A DNA stretch of 64,000 nucleotides, taken from Anoplopoma fimbria (taxonomy: Eukaryota > Chordata > Actinopteri > Perciformes > Anoplopomatidae). The notes under the pieces were generated by a model. That model searched no databases, had not been told where the DNA came from, and saw nothing but the letters and a program-made list of their open reading frames with translations. The stretch lies in contig NC_072452.1 of NCBI RefSeq assembly GCF_027596085.1, positions 10,015,077 to 10,079,076 on the forward strand. Reading direction: 5' to 3'. Below are positions 49,388 to 61,910 of the stretch, in pieces. Both the position numbers and the translations under genes were made by a program. Position 1 is the first letter of the stretch, and every line of letters begins with the position of its first letter.

Positions 49388-52300
49388 CAACATTGATCTT
49401 GGTCCACTGGGGATGAATCTGAGATGGCATCCCATTGATTCTCTGGTCCCCACAGCCTCAGTGTCAGAGTCTCAGTGGCTGAAGTCATAATGACCAATGT
49501 CAAACTGGGACCCACTGCACCCTCCCACAGGCTGTCACCACATCACACCCTGGTCTGAAATGTTGACAGTTGTTTTATGTTATTAATAAGAGGCCACCTG
49601 TGATGTTGGCTGGTTCAAACGTTGTGTAGAACAATTAATATACTTCATTCCAAAGGAGCCATTTAATGATAATTTGCAGTGCATGCTGGTTGCTCAGTGT
49701 GAATCTGGTTAATCATGCAGCATTTCAAACAAAACGCATAAAGAAAAAACATTCGCTACAAGGGGATCCAGAGCATTTGAGATAAGGCCTCGATATAATT
49801 GAAATTAAATGGTGATGATTGCGCCGCCGTATTTGCAATTAGAACATTTTGGCCATGCCGCATTATCCTCGAAGCTCAACCTCTGCAGGAATTCAATTTC
49901 TGGGAGAAATTTGCAGATATGATCTATATGAAAACAAATAATTTCATGATATGCCTTTCTGGATTTGAAATAACTCTCACAGGAGTGTTACCCGAGCAGG
50001 CAAAGTGAAAAAGACTGAAAGATAGATGAAAAGATGTTGCCTTTTATCTCAATACAATGATGATGATGATGATGATGATTCACGGGCTATAGCTCTGAGC
50101 ACTGCAAGGCTCACCAGCAAGAATTATTCATCTGCTCCCTGCCTTCTCTTCCAAACACAACAGAGTGAAATCTTCATCTTTGCCTCTTTGCGGATGCACG
50201 AGCAAATAAGTTAGAAACTCTAACGTTTATTAAAAATGAAATTGTCTCCATGGGAGTCCAGGGGCCGTGGGTGTGATTATTTTTAGGGTTGATTTGCTCA
50301 TGATTACTGGATAATTATGCGGTCAACTTGACATAACAAGCTTGCGTTTTCTTGTGATCACGAAATTAATGATTTAACACAAACAGTGAGTAATCAGCTA
50401 TACTCATCAAAATGACAGTGATTCCCAAACTTTATGGCTTGTGACTGGGTATCTAAGGCCAATATAGAAGTTGATAATTGAGATTTGAGACCACAGTCTC
50501 TGTACTGGTTGGGACATTTTACAGTTGCAAATTAAACTGGTCGGTCCTTTCTGTTGAACAGATAAAGTAATGGTGTGGCGTTGACTCTTTTAAATGAAGC
50601 AATGTTTAATTGTTGCCTAACATTAGAGATTATTGTTGTTCACGTGAATGTATGTTCTACTGTGTCCTCAGTGGCCTAATGGTTACAACACATAGCACAT
50701 GACTGCAACATCCTCATGTTTCCAGTATCTCTCTATGTGACTGTCAAATAAAGGTAAATACATGAAAATAAGAATCATTATTGGCCTCAGGAGGTAAAAA
50801 TGTCCAGTATTTCTCAAGAAAATAAACAAAAATTGGAGAAATATTGTACGAAATAAACATAGTTTTGTGTAACAGACATATTTTTGACTCATTCATTGAA
50901 TCATCTTGTGATCTCAGATTCATCTTGGGAGCTCATGTTATTGAATCAAGCAGCAAGCAAAACACAACTATCTTGTTCAGGTGATGAGTCAAAGAGCTAT
51001 ACAGTGATTTCTCATTTGAAAGGAATCACAAAAAAAGTAGAGTGGTTCCTTTAAAATCTTTGACTTCATTAAATACAGAGAAAGTACATTTCCGTGCTAG
51101 AGTACCAATCAAACAATTCCGATTGGTACATACATTGGTGGGCAACCAGGAACTGCAGAGTGAAATCACTCTTCCATCCACCGCTGCTGCCTCCAGCTTT
51201 AATCCGTGGCTCCAGTCTTTCCAGCTCCATAAAACCCGATTGGCAGCGTTCCTTGTAGCCGCATTGGTGACGCCTACTGGTTGGTCGGGAAGGCTGTGCG
51301 CAGTTGGATTAAGATCTGCAGGAGATGCTTTGAACCTCTGCATGTGCTGCACCCTCCTGGAGAAGCTCCTCGCTGTAAGGTTAAAAGAAACACCTGGTGG
51401 CCCCATGTGCATCGGAGGGAGCACATGGCCGTCTACACCCTCCCTGGGAGAGCAGTGGGTGGTAGTAACCACAGCGGGTTCTGCACTGCGTGGGGATTTA
51501 CCCTTTACAAATAGGGAGAAATGCCAAAAAGAAAACCCATAAATAAAAAAACAAACACCAGTAGATAACACTATTAAGCTCCTATCACAGTCACAGTAAA
51601 GTGACCATAGATTAGACATGAAGGCTGTTAATCACTTCACCTTTTTATCTAAAGTTTATATTAGGCTTTAAAATGTTATGATCAAAAGAAAACGTGTTGT
51701 GTAGGAATAACAACATCTTGACCAAGATAAAATATGAGCATAATTGACTTGTCCATCCCAAACTTATCACACATCTGCTCAAAGGCTCAGATACAGAGCC
51801 AGGTGTTGGGATACATTCTTAAATCAGCTGCAGATTACCTCAGAGCATTCAAAATCTAGAGTGATGACTTGGATTTAACATGGCTAATTTTCCTGCAGAT
51901 AAAATTGGGCATATCAAAGAAAATTGCTTCTCATGTCAAACATTTAAACACTTAACATCTTGAAAAACTCAATATTTTTCTGTGTGATCAGGACTCGTCA
52001 CGTTATGTTTCAGTTCCTTTGTACACACGTACGACTCGGCTCAACTTTCAAATTTTCTCTTTCCTACCATTTAGTGCAGCGTCTCACATTACTCCCTCCC
52101 TGCTGAGAAACTAAATTCAGTAATCATAGAAATGGGTTCCTCTGGTGAAAGACACATATTGAAAGGGGGTAAATTAGTATTGTAGGAAGGATGCAGTTAA
52201 ACAAGCATTATGCAGCTCAAACTCAATGATATTTGGAGAGCTATTCCGAGAGCCTATCAGTCTTGGCCAGATGTTGGAGGCTGATAAGAGACTCTGCTCT

Positions 52301-53259
52301 CAAGGAGCTCTTCTTTATTCCGTCAGTGCCTCTTCCCCATGAAAGAGACTCCGGGAAAGCAATGGCCTAAGGAGATATGAAGCACTTGCCATTGTGTCAC
52401 TGTCACACAGATGTAAAGAAACAACAAATCTAGGTGAATAAAAACATTCTGTGCAAACATTGTACAATGGGGAAATCACATTTGGGTAATGAAAGTTAAA
52501 AAAATAAAAATATCCACTGGGATAAAACTCGGAGTATGTCAAGTGGCAGAACACTCCGATGGAAAAGACGCCTGGGAGGAAACGCTGTGAACGGCACACG
52601 AGGAAAATGGAAACGCATCGTGTGGCACAGGATAAATGACGTGACATAGTTCGGAGGGATGAGGAGAAAGTGCTCTACCCCAGTTCCCCTATTTGGATCA
52701 CACTGCGTGCTGCATCGCAAACCCATCATGCGCTTTGGCTCCCCAGCAAACACTCTTTGGCCTGAGTGTGACAGAGGCGGCGTTATCAGCTGCACAGGCT
52801 GACACATTTCATTCTCTTGCCTCTGGCGTCGCACAGTCAGATCGGTGCGGCCGCAGCAGTGAGCGCAGCGTGGCAGGAAGACATCTTCACCGCATGAGGG
52901 TTTTAAGCTACGTGGAACAGGCCGTCTGCACGCAGAATGGGTTATCCTACAGTTAACACCCAAATATGTACTCGATGTAAATGTTCACGCACATGTGCAC
53001 AAACCCAACCACGGGGCATTTTTGGGTTATCCAAGCCAGCAGTGCTTTTTTAGTTTGGCAGTGCAGGGCAGGCAACCATCGGCAGGAGGCAGCTTAACCA
53101 ATAACCCAGAACCTAGAAATAGTTTTGCAAGAGAGTTTGGGGGAAATGTTTAAGTGCCCTGTCTTATCCTAGCATTTCTGTTCTTTGTTGACAAAGCCGG
53201 GCCGGCCTCTCGTGCCCCACTGGCTAGCTCTCGGCCGCCTCACTCTCTGACAGGACTTC

Positions 53260-53294
<35 letters not shown>
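53260..53294. repeat. (TTG)n trinucleotide array
   Basis: About 11 TTG units in the region upstream of gria3, giving artefactual poly-Val and poly-Thr frames. Confidence 0.93.
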
Positions 53295-53295
<1 letters not shown>

Positions 53296-53509
53296 GCACT
53301 GTTAGCTCTATTAGAGGCCAGCTCAGCTTTCGCCATGTTGAGAGCCATGTGGCAAGCTGTGTGGAGACAATAAAGATGCTCCCAATTTTGCGTATAGCAC
53401 CTTTAACAAGAAAATATAAAAATGGCATTGGAAAATTAAAAATAAAGTTGCCATTGTCAACGAAAAAAATGGGACCAAAAAATGATAATTATTTCAACAC
53501 TGACTAAGG

Positions 53510-53662
<153 letters not shown>

Positions 53663-54879
53663 CAATATATATGAAATAGGATAAGAACTGAATCTTGTCC
53701 CACTTTCCTGAGCTACCTCTAAAAGCTTTAGCTAAAGCTGCTGGCTGGTTTTCAGATGCATTCATTATATCCAAGGCTTGTTTTTTTCTTTTCTTTAGCA
53801 TTCATATCACCTGCACATCTAAGAGGTATAAGAAAACAAGCGCACCACACTGCGCTCTGACTTGGTTTGGTTTCAGTGACCCCATCACTTTAGACCTCCA
53901 AAAGGGAGTGACAGAGGTTTAATAGCAGAGGCGAGTTATGGTGGCAAGAAGAAAGAAATGAAATGCAGCCAAGAAAATGCTTAAAACAATCCCTCAGCAG
54001 CCGCAGCAGTGGTAGCAGCAGTGATAACAACAACAGCAGCCTGTTATTTCCCTTCCCCCATGGCCTCTGTTGCCATATCCCAGTAATAGGAGATGGGTGT
54101 TGCTCACTGCCAGCGTGCCTAATTGAGAGGAAAACAAACTGGTTGCTACAGATAATGGGAAAGGTGAGGAAAAAATACCATTAATAGTCAGTGATCCTTT
54201 TAAATAATTAACAGTGTCCACCTTGTCAGTCTAACAGCACTGGTCCTGTGATTTATGTTCCAGCTATTAAGGGTGTAAAGATAAACCAGCTCATAAATCA
54301 ATCTTACATATAATAATGAATGATAGATATTCTCTGTGAGTAAACACTGCAGTTTGAGGGGATTTAACAACACTCTTACATAAGGTTTTGTGTAGGCTGC
54401 TGAACAGCAAACATGATGAGCAACACTAAATGTACACGTTCATAAAGAGCGTCGAATTATGATAACCATAGGCATATTAGAGAAAACAAAGAAAATATTT
54501 ATCTTTATATAACAGACAGAGGGGTTTCAGGCATTCGGAGCATGATATGGACCTAATGATGGTCCCTTATGCTTTGATTTCCAACATACAGGGATGGATG
54601 AAAGCAGCATTCAAGGTCAAGCATTTCGGCGGAGCAACACACTAAGCTAACAGCAGATGATAAATGATAAACATTCTGTAGATAGTCTGTGCCATACTTC
54701 TTAATAATGCACTCCAGATCTCTGTAATGAAACATTCAGTAGCTGGGAGTATGAATATTGCATTTTATTAATGGATCAAAGAACCAAGAGGTCAGGAGAC
54801 GATGTGTGCTTCTTCTTTTTTTTTAATGGTATGTGTGTACCAGAGCTGGTGTGTTTTTTTTGTGTGTATTTGTCTTAAT

Positions 54880-55140
54880 GTGTGTTCCAGTGCCGTTTGT
54901 CAGGAGGGAGGCTCCTTCTGTTTGTTAGTCCCTCACAGACCGTAATGCTTCAGTTATCCCATTGTAAGCCGGTTCTACTGTACCTGCAATTAAATTTCCA
55001 AAGTCAGAGGAGCTTAACTAATTACTCCCAGCAAATGGCCCCTCTTTTCCAAATGCAAATAACACCGCAATACGCTCTAATAGTGCAGGAAGCCGTAACG
55101 TGGGCTGGGTGAATCTCCCACTGTCAATCAATACGAAATT
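54880..55140. promoter_or_regulatory. Candidate SOX/POU-type enhancer block
   Basis: A low-repeat stretch contains CCATTGT (SOX-like, 54959-54965), GCAATTAAA, CTAATTAC and a perfect octamer ATGCAAAT at 55053-55060. Composition and motif mix resemble vertebrate neural enhancers. This is inference from motif density alone, and conservation was not tested. Confidence 0.3.
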
Positions 55141-58100
55141 GGATTTTGTAACATAATGTTATGTCAGCTATTTCTGCGCATTCATTTGACAGATAAAACT
55201 GTAATCTAGCTAATGCAATGCTCTCAACACAACAGTTTAGCAGTGAAAGTTGAAATGAAGCCACTTTTTCTATTTTGCCCGCCTACTAAAACAGCAAGTC
55301 TCAACTGCAGCATTTCTCATGTATGATAGTGACGAGTGCTTGACAAGGCCGAGACCAGGCGGCTCGTCTACACGTGAATGAGAAAGAAGCGTTTTTCAAA
55401 TACAAATCACCCTGGAAACCTCACCTTGGAATATGAAGCTTAATGGAAAATTTCCCCCCTTTTGACGCACATTTGCATATTCTCATGTAGCGGGCTGTCA
55501 ACGGCTGAGACGCCACGTGCTTGTGCAGTTCAGAAGACAACTATTACTATTGTGATATTAGAATATCTGCAAGGCCACCGCCGGCCTATAAACATCACCT
55601 GCAGACCTTTGACGCCTTCGCTGCATGTGTGGGTGACTCTGTAAAATATAGTAGCAAAGGAGCCATCTCAGAGAAGTTTTCATCAGAAGTGAGTAGGAGA
55701 TATAATAGTGTGAAAGAAAGAAAGAGACTAGACAGTGACAATCAAAACAGAAAAAATAGCTATAAAACATCAACAATGTGCATTAGTCTCTATATCAACG
55801 TTACCCTTAAATGTTTTACAGTACTCTCTGTATTAAGATTTTATGTAAAGATATATCAGCCATGGGTAATCTAGTTGAGCGGTAGAGCTGATAATAATGG
55901 TCCTATTGACAAAACCCAAAAAACTAACTGGGCACAATGCGTTTTAAGGAGCAAATAAAAGTCAGCAGCAACATATTGCGGTGAGTTTAAGCAGTGTAGT
56001 GTGAATGGCATAAGGGTTGCCTCACTGCCTACGTTTTGTGAATTATATATCGAGTCGTGCTGCAGATGCACAGGAGTGCATTATTTACTGATGCCAGGAG
56101 ACGCAGATGCTCATCTGTATGTCTGGAACATACAGTGTACACCGGACAGCTGGATGGGGTTATTCTAGAAGCAGTTTTGTCACTTCAAGTGTTAATAAAG
56201 ATTAAGGATGCTGCTTGCAGTTCAGACGATCACCACAGAGCTGTCATGGTCTACTACTCTGCATGCTGTGGTTTATTTGTTGCTACAAAAATCATCTACT
56301 TACAATATTGAACTGTAAATAAAGATTACAATAATAAAACTGAAATCATAATCGCAACACTTATTGTGCTAAAATAAGATTTCTTTTGGCAGGATTTCAG
56401 TTGTATTTTTAAAATCCTGTGTCTGGGACATTTCTTTGACATCCTGCAGTTTATCGCATTTCTAACGTCACTTCTCCTGAACACCACATTCCTCTTAGAG
56501 TCATTAAAATTTAACATATTTCCTGTCTTTTTTTCTTCTTCTAGAGGTAAAGTGCACCAGATGTGTCATCCAATGTGATCCAATTCACTCTGACAGAAGA
56601 CTTTATTGCTCGGCCACGTTTCACTCTGCATGTGCGTACGTCCTTTGCAAAATAACCTTAATCAGCTTCCATTTACTTTGACCAGCGCTGGAGCCGCGGC
56701 AACACCGACAATAAAACAGCTCATTTATTTGGCATGAAAGCTGATTATTACTAAAGACATCTAGAGTGGTGAAAACAAAGGCAGAAGGAAATCCAGAGAA
56801 GATGGAGCTGGATTGATCTGCCCCAGAGCAGACAAATGGCCCTGTCACAGAGGGGAATAGTTATACTTCATCCACTGTTGCCCATCTAGCAAACACATTT
56901 TTTTCTTTAATGTTATGTAGATATAAAACACCCTAGTGAACACAAACCTAATATGATCCATCCCCTAAGTTCTTAAGAAGTCCGGACAGGTTCCCACACA
57001 CAGCTCAGCCCGCCTCAGTGGGAGTTCTGCTTTGTAAGGGAGTTTCCAGAAACATATCTGAACTATAACAAATTGCTCTGAGCTGTAAGATTCATCATCG
57101 TCAGATTTTCTTTTTTGCCGCTCTTCTATAGGTCATCACGAGCCCCTAAAAACAGGAATTTTCTGAGAATGTGGCACACTTATTTTAAAACCTTTTCACC
57201 TGACATTTTAAAAGGTTAAGCTCCCTGAAAAGGTCAAGCTAATCAAATAATTTCTCCTCAAAGAGGAAAAATCTCAGGTAATTACTGTGTCTCGCAAATA
57301 TTGGATCATCATTTACAGGCTCTTTAGAGGAAGCAGAGGCCACAAGTCAGGTTGAAGATACAGCAGTAGAGGGAGGAAATACTGTTATATTAGCCACAGC
57401 TATTACTAACTGTCATACTAGAAAACCAAATCAATAGGTGTTGTTTTTTACAACTCAAGAATTGACAATGACTTAAGTTTAGGGTTCCAAAACTAACTGA
57501 AGCCCTCCCTGAAACACTACGTGTCCGTTCTTAACTTATTAACTGTAACTGGGCAAAGCTGGCCAGTCGAGCTTAAATTTCCCCACATGAAGCATTGTGC
57601 ATGTGGTGGTAGTAAAAGTAAAACGTTTGGATGATGTTTTCTTTTCTTTCTACCGTGTCATTAAACATTCTCATGTAGTGCATCCATTGCAAGCGAGCAG
57701 ACAGCCACACTATTGCTGCTTTTTTTTTACACAATAGAATATTATTTTTTATATTCGAATGCAAGATCTGCTCTTTTGCAGAAAAAAAACAACCCTTTTT
57801 TAATCAATTCAATTCAGAATCCTAGAAGATAAGAATCTCTTTGTCTCCCACTCCTGATGCAGATACCCTGATAGTCTTCTTAAACACCAGTAGCACAAAG
57901 TCCCAGGCTTCCAGATACTGCACATCACTCCTCCAGCTCCAGAGGATCTAATCGGAGCGGTAGGATCTTACATAATAATCACATCACTGATAAAAGACGC
58001 CCCCATAATGCAGTGAAGTGACAGGTTCAAGAGGTGTGTTCAGCTGATTGCTCTCATATTAGACATTAGTTCCCGACAAAATGAAAAAGGATCTCATCAC

Positions 58101-59203
58101 ATGTAACAATGTGCCCTAGTGTTCTCTACACAGACACAAATAACCCTCCCAATAATCATGACCTGCAAGCCACCGACATAAATGCAGAATTACTACAGCA
58201 AATATTTTCATGTTGTTTCTTTCTTGGTCAGACCTCTCAACTTCTGCTCAATTTAAGATAAACTATGATTTCCGCACCGTGGACTCATGTTGCTGTCTGG
58301 GACATGAGCAACACTGACCGGCTGCAGATATAGTGATATACCAGGATCCTCAGGTACGGACGTCATGTTGATGCTTTCACCGAGACATTATGTCCTTGCC
58401 TTTTGCATAAAAGAATGCATTAGCGTGATTAGGATCAGTGCAGCGGTGATAATGCTCGGTGCAGCCTATGTGATTTTTAGATTTGCCACAGCGGGTTATG
58501 ATATAAGACTGTGTCCTATCAGACAGAATGGAACGGACGGACGAGACCGGTGGACTAATGCAGAGTGACACTCGCTCTCTCAGCGACTACTCTAATGGCC
58601 CCTTAGATAGAAGTGCAAAGCTGGGTGGCGTGAAGGACACAGGGTTACAGGTTTGTTCAACCACCCCTCTATCTAGTCAAATGTATTCTGTTCTAGTGGT
58701 GTTCACATTTAGGTGCCATTGTTCCTTCTGTCATTCAAAAATACACCCATTCTTCATGTAGCTAAAGGCAAAGTTTGTATTTTTATCTTGCTTGTTTGGT
58801 GTGTGTGTGAGACTTTGGAAGGAAGGTTAGGGTTTCAGATGTGAAAGAAAAATTGCAGTGTGATATTTTGAGCATTTCACACACACACAAACACACAGAC
58901 ACACAAAAAACCAAAACAAAACAGTGAACAATGGTACATAACTGTAATAAAAGTGCAAGTAGGAGTTTAGCCAAGTGACAGTATTCATTTGTCACCTTGT
59001 AAACTGCTGGGGGTTGATTTTTTAGAGCACAGGAGTAGAGGTAATGTGTAGTTGCGTGTGTGTGCTTTGTGTGTGTTTCCAGGCAAAAAAGCTGGTGGTC
59101 GGATACGAACAAAAACCCTTTTCTGCAGCAGCACTCAGTGAATGGAAATAAAGAATCGGATGCTTTTAGCAGTGGCCCTGACATGCAGCCACCTATAGTA
59201 AAT

Positions 59204-59240
59204 ATGAATCACTGTCAATGATGTCAACCTAGGCCATACA

Positions 59241-59275
<35 letters not shown>

Positions 59276-59558
59276 TTAAATATGTGTGATCTACCTTTGT
59301 AGTCTGTGATCTACCTTTGTAGGCAAGGACAGTTAAATATGTGGATATTTTCCTCTATGCTTTTGCTTCTGAGTCCTGACTAAGCTCTTATTTTTTTCTC
59401 TTTGCTATAAATAAACAGCTTACCATGGAACATCGGTCTATCTAGATGAAATCTAAAAAAGGTAGAGCAGAATAGCTGTACAGGTGACTCTCAGTCACAG
59501 ACTTTCTAAAGTCTTTCCAGAGATGAACCTGGACCTGCATGAAACTTTGCAGAGACAA
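59204..59558. repeat. Dispersed or duplicated unit, copy 1
   Basis: This ~355-bp block is nearly identical to 61087-61396. Differences are a longer TA run (about 59243-59272) and a short internal duplication (TGTGATCTACCTTTGTAG twice, 59285-59322). It is flanked by a 14-bp direct repeat, ATAGTAAATATGAA, at 59195-59208 and 59558-59571. That suggests copy 1 is an insertion. The unit contains no coding frame that I recognise. Confidence 0.8.
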
Positions 59559-61086
59559 TAGTAAATATGAAATTGTCTGTCATTTTACAATTCATTAAAT
59601 TCAGTTGCTGACTGACAAGAATCACATATGTTTAACATAATATTACTGCATGCACTGCAGGCGTTATCCTTATCTTAACTTCATCTGTCTGCTTGTACGG
59701 TATTAAGACATTATGTAATCTGCCCATGTGGTGGCCCTGAGCACCATCGAGGCTGCTGTTGCAACTTCAGAGTGGGCACCTGTCTGTGGAAAACATCCTG
59801 AAACTGAAATGCAGACAGTCGTTGCTCAGCTTAGCCTTCCGATGTTGTCGAGTGACAGCGGGAAGCCTGCGGGCTCAGTGAATGGTAGCTGTGATCAGGA
59901 AAGACATGTTCATGTTTATGTGTGTCAGAAACTTTTCTGGAGAAATAAACAAGTATCTTCTCCTGGTGTGTAGTTTTTACTTCCTCAGCTTTTTAATATT
60001 TATCTTCCCGTACACAATAAGTTTTCCACTTCATCAGGAGATGGGTTTCCTGTGTATTCCCACTCTGCTGCGAAGCACTTCAGCAGATCACTGCTGTCAA
60101 AGAGGAGTACAGACTCTACTGAGATGTGACAGCCCCTCTCTTTAAAAAAAGGTCCCTTTCAGACAGATATATGTAATATGTACTATGATTGCATAGCAAA
60201 TTTCAGTGATCAATGATCAGTACATTTTTTACTGAGATTTCTAAAGTTACAATGCGACAAATACAAAACTAATGAATGCCCTGCATCCGCATAGAGATCA
60301 TTTCTATGGAAGACATTTGGGATGTCACAGGAGGAGAAGCACAATTGTCTATCACAAAATGAATAATGGCCGAATTCAATTCAGCTGCTTCAGTTCCAGG
60401 GTCCTGGTATTGTGCATGCTGTGTTACTGTAAAGGCTTACTGGGACACCGTTATAAGTTATTAGTGACATCTGTGCTTCTATGACGAGTAATAAAAGTCT
60501 GCTGTGAAAAGGGATCAAATCTGCATCAATGCACTTTGTTAAATAAAGACACAGCAAAACACAGGTGCTATTAAGCTGTGAAAGAAAGTGGCACAGCAAT
60601 GTAATATTGTAATAGAAATGTGTATATGAAGATTATCAAGGTTATAACTGGATCACAAACTTCTACAAGAATACATTTTGATTATACTGTGAGGTCTTTC
60701 ATTCTGTTTATGAACTGAGGCGGCTCACACAGATACTGGTATTGAAAAGATGCAGCCTCTATATTAGACTGTTGTGGTTTGATTTTTGAAAGTACCTTCT
60801 AAATAAAAAGGATGTTCAGATTAATCTGACTGCATGGAATAATTGATGAAAAAGTGTGCCGTAATATAGAACATTTAGGATGTAACAAATTGAAATGCAT
60901 AATGAGTCATTGTGCCTTCAAATTGTTGACAGGTGAATCATAATCGCATTGAACCATGAGGTCAGTGAAGATTCACAGCTCTAGTTACCAAAGTGTTGTT
61001 GTGAACCTTTTGCTATATTTCACAGAATCACAGATGTCATTTGGGAATCTCTGAATCAATGGGGTTTCCTACCTGTCTGGGAAGAA

Positions 61087-61396
61087 ATGAATCACTGTCA
61101 CTGATGCCAACCTAGGCCATACAGACATATATATATATAAAAAGTCTGTGATCTACCTTTGTAGGCAAGGACAGTTAAATATGTGGATATTTTCCTCTAT
61201 GCTTTTGCTTCTGAGTCCTGACTAAGCTCTTATTTTTTTCTCTTTGCTATAAATAAACAGCTTACCATGGAACATCTGTCTATCTAGATGAAATCTAAAA
61301 AAGGTAGAGCAGAATAGCTGTACAGGTGACAGTCACAGACTTTCTAAAGTCTTTCCAGAGATGAACCTGGACCTGCATGAAACTTTGCAGAGACAA
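61087..61396. repeat. Dispersed or duplicated unit, copy 2
   Basis: This direct-orientation copy of the block at 59204-59558 lies 1.88 kb away. It shares ATGAATCACTGTCA at its left end and ends at AGAGACAA. A TA tract and the segment ending GCAGAGACAA are common to both copies. No flanking direct repeat is visible, unlike copy 1. Confidence 0.8.
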
Positions 61397-61514
61397 CTCT
61401 GAAAGGGCCTCTAAGGCCTACATCATAGTCAGACTAACAAACTGTGTCTCAGTTTTCCCTTGTTTGATGTGTAGGTATTTTCTCTGTCATACATTATATT
61501 CAATTTAATATTTT

Positions 61515-61720
61515 TTTTAGTTTTGCACTGTTGGTCGGACAGAGCAAGGCATCTGATGAAGTCAACTTGTGTTCTAGGATATTGTTTACATTGTTTATAT
61601 GTTTACTAATATTTTGTTTTCTAATGTTTTATAGACTAAATGATTCACTGAGGAAATAATTGGTTGGTTAATCAATAGTTAAGTAAGTAATTGTTATTGT
61701 TGACGCAATAACATGAAAGC
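61515..61720 (+). repeat. Old teleost dispersed repeat (AATCGATTA-type), upstream region
   Basis: The stretch GCACTGTTGGTCGGACAGAG, then GATGAAGTCAACTTGTG and AATGTTTTATAGACTAAATG matches the same teleost repeat family, ending in GGAAATAATTGGTTGGTTAA. It directly precedes another repeat-like segment at 61790-61910. Confidence 0.45.
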
Positions 61721-61789
61721 AGCATTTTAATGTTGTAGCTGATCATTTGAACTACTTTATTTGTTAAGCTGTTCAAGCTATAGTTATAA

Positions 61790-61910
61790 ATAGAGAGATG
61801 TAAAAAGTACGTCTTTTTCCTCTAAAATGTAAAAGAGTAGAAGTTAAAGTACAGGAAGTGGAAATAGTCAAGTGAAGTACCTCAAACATGTACTTGAGAA
61901 CAATACTGTG
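61790..61910. repeat. Old teleost repeat (ACTTGAGTA-type), upstream region
   Basis: The segment AAAAGTACGTCTTTTTCCTC to AGTACCTCAAACATGTACTT shares the motif set of 5750-6050. No gene lies near it. Confidence 0.4.
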
